NCBI RefSeq assembly: GCF_014495685.1
Contig: NZ_JACTVI010000052.1
Location: 1-58,086 of the forward strand
Source: Streptomyces sp. TRM68367
GTDB taxonomy: Bacteria > Actinomycetota > Actinomycetes > Streptomycetales > Streptomycetaceae
DNA: 58,086 nucleotides
Reading direction: 5' to 3'
Shown here piece by piece: positions 8,957-16,618 of this stretch. The position numbers and the translations under genes were made by a program. The notes under the pieces are model-generated. The model worked only from the letters and a program-made list of their open reading frames with translations, was not told where the DNA came from and searched no databases. The first letter of the stretch is position 1, and the number at the start of each line of letters is the position of its first letter.

Positions 8957-11110
8957 TCACCGGACCCTGCTTCGCAGGGTCGTGAGCAGGTACGCGCAGA
9001 CCAGCGTGGTCAGCGACAACGCGAGCGCGCTGCCCACGGGTTGGGCGATCACTCGCAGGACCGGCTCCAGGTAGCGCTCTCCCCCGAAGGGCCACTGCAG
9101 CAGGAACACCTCGCGCATCCTCCCGGAAACCCCGGCCGCGGTCCGCACGGACGGTCCCTCGAGGATCTTGTGTACGAGGGGTACGACGAGGACGGGTACG
9201 GCGACCACCGCCGCGAGCCCGGCGGCGGCGGAACGGAAGATCCCCGCGGCCAGCACTCCGGCCCAGGCGCACCCGATCACGAGCCCGATCCAACTCGCGC
9301 TCAGCGGAAGCCAGTCGGCGGGAACCTGCGCGAGCTCCCGACCGTAGAGGAGGTAGAGCACTTCGGCGTCGCAGCCCACCGTGAGGACGGCCAGCAGCAG
9401 CGCGGTGGCCGCGGAGACGAGGAGCTTGGCCACGAGCAGCCCCAGCCGGCGGGGCACGGTGCCGCGGTCCGCCGCCAGCGCGGGGTGGCGGAACTCGTCA
9501 CCGAAGGCGAGCGCGCCGAGCAGCCCCGCGCCGAGCGCCGCGGGCGGCAGGGGCAGCTCCTGCGGCCACGCGGCGAGCAGGCGAGGCTGCGGGGTGTGAC
9601 CGAAGCGGGCGAGCAGTACGGCGGTGAGGGCGGACACGACGAGCACGGCGGCCCCGGTGAGGAACCCGACGCTGATTCCGGCGGCGCGGCGGATCTCGTA
9701 GCGCAGGGGGCGCAGGGGGCTGGGGGCGGAACGGACGGAGATGGGAGGTGGGAGAGCGGGGAGGGCATCGAGTGTGCGGGGCGCGGCGGGGGTGCGGTCG
9801 GTGACGTGCGTGGCGGGTACGGCTTCCGGTTCTGCGGCCGGGGCGTGCGGTTCGCCGGGGGCCTCACCGCTCGGGTGCGCGGGCGGCAGGTCCTGGCCGT
9901 CGGTGGAGCGGGAGCGTTCCTCGGCAGGCGGCTGCAGTTCGTCGGTGGAGTAATGATGTTCATCAGTTGACGGGTGCTGCTCCCCGGCGGGGGAAAGGTG
10001 TTCATCAGCTGACGGGTGCTGCTCCCCGACGGGGGAAAGGTGTTCATCAGTTGACGGGTGCTGTTCGGTGGCGGCGCTCGTACGAGCCTGATGCTGCGCG
10101 GCGCCGTCCCGGTCCAGGGCGCCGGCGGGCGGCCGCGGCGGGTCGGCCGGGCGGTGTGCGTCCGCCTCGCGCCTGCGCCCGGAGCCGACGGCGTACGGCT
10201 CCCCCGTGGGCCCCGCTCCCGCGCCGGGCCCCATGTCACCGGTCTCGTCGGCGAGTCGATGGACGACGATGGCATGCCGGAACGCGGTCTCGCCGATGTC
10301 GGCGCAGGTGCTGCCGTACACGGACAGCCGGTTGCCGCCCTCGCGTACGACCTCGACGGAGCGCTGTGCCGAACGGGCCTCCTTGGCGAGGAGGGCCGCG
10401 AGGCGGGCTGCGTGCGGGCTGCGGACGGCGACCCGGGGGCGCAGCCGCGTGCGGGCGAACTCCGCGGCCTCCTGGTCGGCCACGAGCCGGCCCCGATCCA
10501 GGGTCACAACGCGGTCGGCGGTGCGTGCGGCCTCTTTGGGGTCGGCGGTGGTGAACAGGACCGTGCCGCCCTGGTCGGCGTGGGAGCGCAGCGCGCTGTG
10601 CAACCAGCGGCTCTCGCGAGCCGAGAGCCCGTCGGCGGGGTCGTCGAGCACGAGCGTGTGCGGGTCGGCGAGCAGGGCGCAGGCCAGGCCGAGGCGGCGG
10701 TCCATGCCGCGTGAGAGAGTGCCGAGCCGTTCGTCGCGCAGGCTCACGAGCCCCACCACTTCCAGGACTTCGTCGGCGCGCCGGACCGGAACTCCGGCTG
10801 CGGCACACAGCATGCGGAGGTGGCCGCGGACCGTGCGGGCCGGGTGCCCCGGCACATCGCCCAGCAGCACGCCGACTTCGCGCGAGGGTTGGGCGATGCG
10901 GTGCAGGGGGCGGCCTCTGAAGTAGGTGATGCCACGGCCCCGTTGCAGTTCCAGCATGAGTCTGAGCGCCGTGGTCTTGCCCGCGCCCGCTGCCCCGAGC
11001 AGTGCGGTGACACGACCCGCACGCGCGTCGAAGGAGATGTCGTCGACAACGGGCGGGAGTTCTTTTCGCTGGTTGCTGGTCAGTCCGAAGGCCTCGATCA
11101 CCTGAAGCAA
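8957..11110 (-). CDS. ABC transporter ATPase fused to a membrane domain
   Basis: A 717-residue single-chain protein. Residues about 20-230 are an ABC ATPase with Walker A GAAGAGKTT and Walker B HTLVLDDPADGL, but the signature is LSRGM in place of LSGGQ. Residues 290-480 are a Pro/Glu/Ala-rich, probably disordered linker holding a 14-residue tandem repeat. The C-terminal 240 residues have about six membrane segments (for example VGFLTGAAVLVVSALTAVLL). This resembles ABC-2 exporters in which ATPase and permease are fused. The substrate is unknown. The weak signature motif suggests low or altered ATPase turnover. It lies upstream of whiH on the same strand. Confidence 0.8.
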   Translation of the reverse strand: MLQVIEAFGLTSNQRKELPPVVDDISFDARAGRVTALLGAAGAGKTTALRLMLELQRGRGITYFRGRPLHRIAQPSREVGVLLGDVPGHPARTVRGHLRMLCAAAGVPVRRADEVLEVVGLVSLRDERLGTLSRGMDRRLGLACALLADPHTLVLDDPADGLSARESRWLHSALRSHADQGGTVLFTTADPKEAARTADRVVTLDRGRLVADQEAAEFARTRLRPRVAVRSPHAARLAALLAKEARSAQRSVEVVREGGNRLSVYGSTCADIGETAFRHAIVVHRLADETGDMGPGAGAGPTGEPYAVGSGRRREADAHRPADPPRPPAGALDRDGAAQHQARTSAATEQHPSTDEHLSPVGEQHPSADEHLSPAGEQHPSTDEHHYSTDELQPPAEERSRSTDGQDLPPAHPSGEAPGEPHAPAAEPEAVPATHVTDRTPAAPRTLDALPALPPPISVRSAPSPLRPLRYEIRRAAGISVGFLTGAAVLVVSALTAVLLARFGHTPQPRLLAAWPQELPLPPAALGAGLLGALAFGDEFRHPALAADRGTVPRRLGLLVAKLLVSAATALLLAVLTVGCDAEVLYLLYGRELAQVPADWLPLSASWIGLVIGCAWAGVLAAGIFRSAAAGLAAVVAVPVLVVPLVHKILEGPSVRTAAGVSGRMREVFLLQWPFGGERYLEPVLRVIAQPVGSALALSLTTLVCAYLLTTLRSRVR
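9957..10063. repeat. 42-bp tandem repeat, 2.5 copies, in the ABC gene linker
   Basis: Copies lie at 9957-9998, 9999-10040 and (partial) 10041-10063, differing at only a few bases. The unit is a multiple of three and encodes HPSTDEHLSP[VA]GEQ in the linker between ATPase and membrane domain. Copy number can change without a frameshift. Confidence 0.9.
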
Positions 11111-11218
11111 GATAGCGTGCTATGTCCGTTTTTTCGGGCATCGCAAGGCCCGCTGCGGACAGGGCAGTCCACCCCGCCGGACCGGTGTTCGCCGTTCGGC
11201 ACGCGCCTGGCGCCGGTG

Positions 11219-11977
11219 TCACACCTCGGGGCGCAGCATCGGAGGGTTGAGCAGTGTGGCGCCGCCGGCGCGGAACAGCTGGGCCGGGCGGCCGCCCTGG
11301 CGTGTTGTCGTGCCGCCGGTGGGGACGAGGAAGCCCGGGGTGCCCGTCACCTTGCGGTGGAAGTTGCGCGGGTCGAGGGCGACTCCCCACACCGCCTCGT
11401 AGACTCGGCGCAGCTCGCCGACGGTGAACTCGGGCGGGCAGAAGGCAGTGGCCAAGGACGAGTACTCGATCTTGGAGCGGGCACGCTCCACGCCGTCCGC
11501 CAGGATCTGGGCGTGGTCGAAGGCAAGCGGCGCCACCGCCTCGCCGTCGCGGCCGTACCCGCCCTGCTGCAGCAACTCCTCGACTGGCGCCCAGCGCGCG
11601 TTGCTGGCGTCACCGCCCGCCCGGGGCGCCGGCAGGTCGGGGGCGAGGGCAAGGTGGGCGACACTGACCACACGCATCCGCGGGTCGCGCTTGGGGTCGC
11701 CGTACGTCGCGAGCTGCTCCAGGTGGGCGCCGTTGTCCTGGGCGGGGACGGCCGGGTCGTGGACGCGCAGTCCCGTCTCCTCGGCCAGCTCGCGGGCTGC
11801 GGCCTGCGCCAGATCCTCGTCGGCCCGTACGAAGCCGCCGGGCAGGGCCCAGCGCCCCTGGAACGGCGGCTCGCCCCTGCGTACCGCGAGCGCGCACAGG
11901 GCATGGCGTCGCACGGTCAGCACGACCAGGTCCACGGTGACGGCAAAGGGCGGAAAGGCTGACGGGTCGTAGGGCAT
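11219..11977 (-). CDS. Nudix domain protein with C-terminal winged helix, NrtR-like
   Basis: A 252-residue protein with ATG at 11977. The Nudix box lies at about 48-70 (GGFVRADEDLAQAAARELAE then ETGL) and matches GX5EX7REUXEEXGU fully, so hydrolase chemistry may be retained. The C-terminal 80 residues (FTVGELRRVYEAVWG, NFHRKVTGTPGFLVPTG) form the winged-helix domain that defines NrtR-type regulators, which sense ADP-ribose and control NAD metabolism in other bacteria. A 5-bp-arm inverted repeat lies 14 bp before the start, in position for autoregulation. No NAD genes are adjacent, so the target is open. Confidence 0.8.
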   Translation of the reverse strand: MPYDPSAFPPFAVTVDLVVLTVRRHALCALAVRRGEPPFQGRWALPGGFVRADEDLAQAAARELAEETGLRVHDPAVPAQDNGAHLEQLATYGDPKRDPRMRVVSVAHLALAPDLPAPRAGGDASNARWAPVEELLQQGGYGRDGEAVAPLAFDHAQILADGVERARSKIEYSSLATAFCPPEFTVGELRRVYEAVWGVALDPRNFHRKVTGTPGFLVPTGGTTTRQGGRPAQLFRAGGATLLNPPMLRPEV

Positions 11978-11990
11978 GCGGCGATCATAG

Positions 11991-12005
11991 TCGTCTGCCT
12001 GACGA
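11991..12005. promoter_or_regulatory. Inverted repeat before the NrtR-like gene
   Basis: TCGTC-TGCCT-GACGA is a perfect inverted repeat 14 bp upstream of the start at 11977, with partial extension on both sides. Its place between promoter and start suits an operator for the gene's own winged-helix product. This is inference. Confidence 0.45.
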
Positions 12006-12107
12006 TAAACACTCCCTTCGCCGACCGCATCGACGGCTGATCCACTTCGCTCCGATATGCGTCCCACCATGTGTTTCAGGTGGTCACGCGTGCCGCGTGG
12101 TGCCCGG

Positions 12108-14465
12108 TCACGCCCCCAGTTGCAGTCCGTCGGCCGCCTCCTCGACCATGGCGATGCCGAGCCGGCTGACGCGTGCGGAGAACGGGGCGCCCGCGACCCG
12201 CAGCCCCGTCAGGCCGATCTCGCCCAGGGGTGCGCTGCGCACGGGGCGGAGCGTGACCGTCCCGGCCGGGGCGTCGGGACGGATGCCCGCGAGCGTGGTC
12301 AGCAGCAGCGCTCCGGCGGCCGCCGCGGTGGCCGCGGGCCGGCAGGCCGCCGGGTGCGGGAGGGGAGCGCTCCCCTCGGTGCGCCGCTCGCCGGCGTACA
12401 TCTCGGGCAGCCGGTGGCCGAAGGCCTCGGAGGCCGCGAGCGTGCCCTGCAGCAGTGAACCGGCCTCCTTCTCGTAGCCCGCGGCGGCGAGTCCGGCGAC
12501 CGCGATCGCCGTCTCGTGCACGCGCACGGCACCGGCGCGGTGGCCGAACGGATTGTGTCCCGGCTCCTTCGCGCCCAGTCCGCGCAGACCCCAGCCCGAG
12601 TCCATGGCAGGTCCGCCGAGCAGCCGGGCGAGCTGTTCGGTCTGCACCTTGTCGAGCAGGCCGGGGGCCTGTGCGCCGCCGCCCAGCAGTCCGGTGTCGA
12701 GGAGATGCGCGGCAGCCCCGCCCAGGTGCGGCACGAGCCGGCCGTCGGGGGCGCGTCCCGCCGCCGGCCGGCCGCCGCTCAGGTCTTCGGCCCAGAATTC
12801 CTGCCGGAACGCCGTCCGCAGCGCCTGCGCCCACTGCCGCAGCTCCGCGCCGCCCGGTCTGCCGCAGGCGTCGAGCAGGTCGGCGCCGAGAACGGCGGCG
12901 CGGTGGGCGTGGGCCTGTGTTTCGCAGCGGACCGGGCCGCCGGGGTACGGGTCGGGCAGGTACGTGCCGTCTCCCACGGTGGTCCGCAGCCAGGTCAGGC
13001 AGCGCTCCGCGGCGGGCAGGAGCTCTTCCGTGTCAGGTCCGGGAAGCCCCCAGCGGCGGGCCTCGGCGAGCAGCGCGGGGAAGAGCAGCGTGGCCTCGGT
13101 TCCCGTGCAACACGGGGGCAGGTGCGGGCCCGCGTCGCGTCGTGGCCCGGGGATCACGCCGGACTGCTGCCCCGGCCCAGGGAACTGGGTGCGGGCGAGG
13201 ATGCGCAGGGTGCCCGCGGCCAGGCCGGTGCCGAGGGGCAGCGTCATGCGGGCCGCGGCGAGCGCCTCGGCGGGGGCCAGGCCGCAGCGCCAGGGCGCCC
13301 CGGCCGCGAGATGGGTGTCGGAAGGGTGGGCGGGGTCGCGCAGCAGCAGGGCCTGGAGGTCGGCGATGCTCGTCCGCAGGAGCGCCGGGCCTCTCGGGTC
13401 GTCGCCTGCCGCACGCGCGGCGGCGAGGGGGCTGGTGGCCGCGCGGCCGACGGCCCGGACGGGTCCCGCGCGGTCCGGCCGCACCTTCAGCTCGACGCTC
13501 GCGCTTCCGCCGGGAGGCAGATCGAACTCCCACCGGAGCAGTCCCGCGGAGGCCAGCGCGTCGGCGGGCGGCGGGTCGGCCGTGACCGACGCGTTTCCGG
13601 TGGGGCAGGACCAGCGCAGGCCCGAGTCGTGGACGCTGGCGGGCAGTTCGGGGCCGGCGTTGCCGGAGGCGATGGCCCCCAGGTCGGCCAGGTCCGTGCC
13701 GAGGGCCACCTCGACGGGCAGGCGCAGCGGGCGGGCGGCGGCACTGCGCAGGGTGATCCGCTCCGTGCCGTCGGCGTGGCGGTTGCGTTCGACGACCACG
13801 TCCGGGTCCGGGCCCGCGTGCGGGGAGGTGCGCAGCGTGGCCACGAAGCGGGCTCGGTCGGCCGCGGCCATCCGGGCCTGGACCGTGACCGGTTCCCGGC
13901 CCGAGACACGGACCTGGCAACGGGAGAGCAGGCGCCGGCCCGCTCGGTAGATGCCCTCCAGTCCCCGGCCGGTCATCTGCCCCTGTTCCGTGGAGATGGC
14001 GAGACCCGGGAGTGCGACGCAGATCAGGGCGGTGTGCGCGGGCGGCAGGTCGGCGGACCGTCGGGGCGCCGGGAACGGGGTGCCCCTGGCAGGCCAGGAC
14101 GAGGCGGGGGCCGAACGCCCCTTTGGGGCCGTTGGAGGCGGCGGAGCCCCCACCGTTGGTCGCGGCGGAGCCCCGCTCTCGCCCACGGACGACGAAGCAC
14201 ACCGGTGCTGCGCCGTCGGGGAACCGGGGTGGCGGTCCTGGCCCGTCGACCGGGCAGGTTGCCGGGCCCGGTCTGGCTGCGACGGCAGGTTGTCGTCCCG
14301 CCGGGCGGAACGCCGGGAGTCTCCCGGGATCCCGGGGGCGTGACGGTCGATGCTGTCCGCGTCCCAGGGCCGGGGGCGGCCGACGCCTGGTCCGAGGGGC
14401 GGCGGGGGGCCGCCCACGACGAAGCGGTCGTCGTCGGCAGCGGAGGGCCGAGTCGGCTGGTGCAT
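12108..14465 (-). CDS. Glycogen-debranching N-terminal-domain protein (amylo-alpha-1,6-glucosidase-like)
   Basis: A 785-residue protein with ATG at 14465, preceded by an AGAGGAAG ribosome site. The first 130 residues are a Pro/Arg-rich, low-complexity extension. The glycogen-debranching N-terminal domain begins around 145 (TALICVALPGLAISTEQGQM, GLEGIYRAGRRLLSRC), and the C-terminal half is an (alpha/alpha)6 toroid-like region (LLDTGLLGG, SGWGLRGL, GHNPFGHRAGAVRVHETAIA). It is probably cytoplasmic and linked to alpha-glucan or trehalose storage. Clear acid/base residues could not be placed with confidence. The long N-terminal extension may be poorly conserved. Confidence 0.75.
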   Translation of the reverse strand: MHQPTRPSAADDDRFVVGGPPPPLGPGVGRPRPWDADSIDRHAPGIPGDSRRSARRDDNLPSQPDRARQPARSTGQDRHPGSPTAQHRCASSSVGESGAPPRPTVGAPPPPTAPKGRSAPASSWPARGTPFPAPRRSADLPPAHTALICVALPGLAISTEQGQMTGRGLEGIYRAGRRLLSRCQVRVSGREPVTVQARMAAADRARFVATLRTSPHAGPDPDVVVERNRHADGTERITLRSAAARPLRLPVEVALGTDLADLGAIASGNAGPELPASVHDSGLRWSCPTGNASVTADPPPADALASAGLLRWEFDLPPGGSASVELKVRPDRAGPVRAVGRAATSPLAAARAAGDDPRGPALLRTSIADLQALLLRDPAHPSDTHLAAGAPWRCGLAPAEALAAARMTLPLGTGLAAGTLRILARTQFPGPGQQSGVIPGPRRDAGPHLPPCCTGTEATLLFPALLAEARRWGLPGPDTEELLPAAERCLTWLRTTVGDGTYLPDPYPGGPVRCETQAHAHRAAVLGADLLDACGRPGGAELRQWAQALRTAFRQEFWAEDLSGGRPAAGRAPDGRLVPHLGGAAAHLLDTGLLGGGAQAPGLLDKVQTEQLARLLGGPAMDSGWGLRGLGAKEPGHNPFGHRAGAVRVHETAIAVAGLAAAGYEKEAGSLLQGTLAASEAFGHRLPEMYAGERRTEGSAPLPHPAACRPAATAAAAGALLLTTLAGIRPDAPAGTVTLRPVRSAPLGEIGLTGLRVAGAPFSARVSRLGIAMVEEAADGLQLGA

Positions 14466-14779
14466 GGGGGGCTTCCTCTGCGCTCGGTGCGCCTCGGGCG
14501 AGTACGGTGCCGGGCGTCGGGCTCCGGCGGGACATGGGCAATACGGCGTCACGGCCCGTCCAGGCGTTCCGCCACTCAGGTGAACGGCACGGGCCTACCC
14601 GGGGTCACGCCCACGGCCGAGTGACCGGACGGATCGGGGCGCGGCGGACGGTTGCTGGCCCCATCCGCCGTCCGCCCTGTGGGGTGGGACGGCACGGTTG
14701 CCCACCGCTCCTTCTTCCGGCTTGGGGCGGTTGCTCACCCTTCCCTCGTACGGCCTGCCGGGCGGGACGGCACGGCTGC
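14466..14779. other. Intergenic region with degenerate repeats
   Basis: No gene is visible. The stretch contains imperfect copies of a GC-rich unit built around gggacggcacgg[tc]tgc[ct]cacc (about 14,684 and 14,770) and cttccggcttg, a period near 75 bp. It lies between the DUF4192 stop and the debranching-protein start, both on the minus strand, so the promoter of the latter should be here, but no clear boxes stand out. Confidence 0.45.
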
Positions 14780-16396
14780 TCACCCCTCCCCCTTCCGGCT
14801 TGCGGGGTGCGCGCTCTCCGGGCGGGTGTCCCGACGGCGCCCGGCTCCCTTCCCGGGCGTACGCGGGCGTGTGCTGCGCGTCCGTCCGCCGCCGGGCCGC
14901 GTGTCGTCCGCCGGCCTGCGCGGCGGCGAGGTCCGGATGCTCGGCTCGCGGGTCTCGGCCCGCTCCTCGCAAGGGGCGCCTTCGCAAGGGGTGCCTTCCG
15001 AAGAGGCACCTTCGCCACGTACCCGGCGCCGGCGGCGCGCCGGCTCCCGCGGTGCGGGGTCGGCCACCTCGTGCTCGGCCGGGTCCGCAGCGGCCGTCCC
15101 GGCGTCGGGATCGTCCGTGGCGGAGGCCGAAGCGGTGCCGGGTCGCCCGCGGCCCTTGCGTTCGGCGCGCAGGCAGCGGCGGACCGACTCCGGGTCGAGG
15201 CCCTCGTTGCAGGCCTGGTGCAGGAGGCGGGCGAAAAGGTAGTCGGGATCCGCGCCCAGGGCCATGGCGAGCGCCTCCCGGGCCTCCAGTTCGTCTCCGG
15301 TGGACCAGGCGACCCAGCCGGCGAGGGTGAGGGGTGCCGCCGCGTGTTCGCGGTACGGCCCGACGCACCGGCGGGCCAGGGCCCGCCACAGGCGCAGCGC
15401 GGGATCCGCTTCGTCGTCCTCCATCCACTCGGCCGCACGGTCGCGGGTGGTGCGGTCCTGCAGGCCGAGGATCAGCGTCGCGGCCTCGTCGTGTCCGATG
15501 AGTTCGTCGTCACGCAGGTCCGACATGAGCGCGCCGGACACTGGCGGAGCCTCGGCGAGGCGGCCCATGATCCGCTCGGCCAGTTCCAGGGTCTCCTCGG
15601 CCACCTCGGCACGATCCGTGCCGTCGAGGATCCTGGGGACCGTCTCCATGCTGGCGGTGTCCAGGGCGACTTCCTGTTCGAGGGCGGCGGTGTTCTCCCA
15701 CGGAAGCAGCCTGGCCCGCAGCTCGCGCAGCGTGCCGCGCACCTGGATGCCCGCGTAGGTGGCGGCGGCGGCCAGGACGGAGGTACCGGGCAGGCCCATC
15801 GGGATTCCCTCGGCCGGGCAGCACACCTCGTTGTCACAGCAGTAGGACCAGAAACGGCCGTCCGAGATGCACAGGGCCTCGACCACCGGCACGTCGAGGG
15901 AGCCGCACTGGAGGCGCAGTTCCTGCGCCAGCGGGCGCAGCCGCTCCATGACCTTCCGGCCCGGCTCGCCCTCGGCCGGCTCCTGGCAGAGGTACACGAC
16001 CATCTGCTCGGGCCGGGCACCTCGGCGCTCGCTGCCGGTCACCAGTCCGTGTGCCAACTGCCGGGCGGCCGAGGGCCAGTCGTCCCGGTTCGCGGGAATG
16101 CCGAGTCGGGCCCGGCCGCCGAACCTGCCGCGTCCGTCCCTGTCGTGCAGGGCGGCCAGGACGATGCTGTCCTCGGGGCGGTACCCGAGCAGATACGGCA
16201 GCGCGTCGGCCAGTTCGGCCGGGGTGCGCAGGGTGACCTGGTGCTCACCCTGGTCGTCGTACGCGGTGTCGCCGAGGTGCGTCTCGGGCTCCGGGAGCTC
16301 GCCGCGGGACGTGTGTCCGTCCCCGGACGCGCGGGCGTCCCGTGCGATGCCGTTGCCGTCGTCGAAGGATCCAGTCGTTTCGCCGTGATTCGTCAT
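14780..16396 (-). CDS. DUF4192 family protein
   Basis: A 538-residue cytoplasmic protein. Residues about 50-400 form the DUF4192 domain found throughout actinobacteria (VTLRTPAELADALPYLLGYR, EDSIVLAALHDRDG, YCCDNEVCCPAEGIPM with several cysteines, and LAGWVAWSTGDELEAREALAMAL). The last 130 residues are a basic, Arg/Pro/Glu-rich disordered tail that includes short repeats (EGTPCEGAPCEE). No enzymatic role is established for the family. It is divergent from recQ across 220 bp, which may reflect a shared promoter region. Confidence 0.85.
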   Translation of the reverse strand: MTNHGETTGSFDDGNGIARDARASGDGHTSRGELPEPETHLGDTAYDDQGEHQVTLRTPAELADALPYLLGYRPEDSIVLAALHDRDGRGRFGGRARLGIPANRDDWPSAARQLAHGLVTGSERRGARPEQMVVYLCQEPAEGEPGRKVMERLRPLAQELRLQCGSLDVPVVEALCISDGRFWSYCCDNEVCCPAEGIPMGLPGTSVLAAAATYAGIQVRGTLRELRARLLPWENTAALEQEVALDTASMETVPRILDGTDRAEVAEETLELAERIMGRLAEAPPVSGALMSDLRDDELIGHDEAATLILGLQDRTTRDRAAEWMEDDEADPALRLWRALARRCVGPYREHAAAPLTLAGWVAWSTGDELEAREALAMALGADPDYLFARLLHQACNEGLDPESVRRCLRAERKGRGRPGTASASATDDPDAGTAAADPAEHEVADPAPREPARRRRRVRGEGASSEGTPCEGAPCEERAETREPSIRTSPPRRPADDTRPGGGRTRSTRPRTPGKGAGRRRDTRPESAHPASRKGEG

Positions 16397-16618
16397 GCGC
16401 AGACGATCTCGCGGATTGCGAGGTTTCGTTTTGACCTGTGGATAAGTCCGATCAGGGACACGTCATCCCGGTTACATCCGGCCGCATGGGCATGCACCGG
16501 CCCGCGCCGGTCATGGCCCGTTGCCGGCTGCCCACTCCTGTCTCACCGGGCCCTCCACCCAGCCTGGCTCCGTCCACACCACCGCCCGCCTGTCAGTCCC
16601 GTCCTGTTGTATGTACGC

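Noticed and set aside
9957..10063. Regular repeats considered as a possible CRISPR array
   Set aside because: The copies are contiguous with no unique spacers and encode an in-frame protein repeat.
12516..14624. A 702-codon plus-strand frame opposite the debranching-like gene
   Set aside because: Low-complexity Arg/Gly-rich translation; the minus strand carries the recognised protein with a proper ribosome site.
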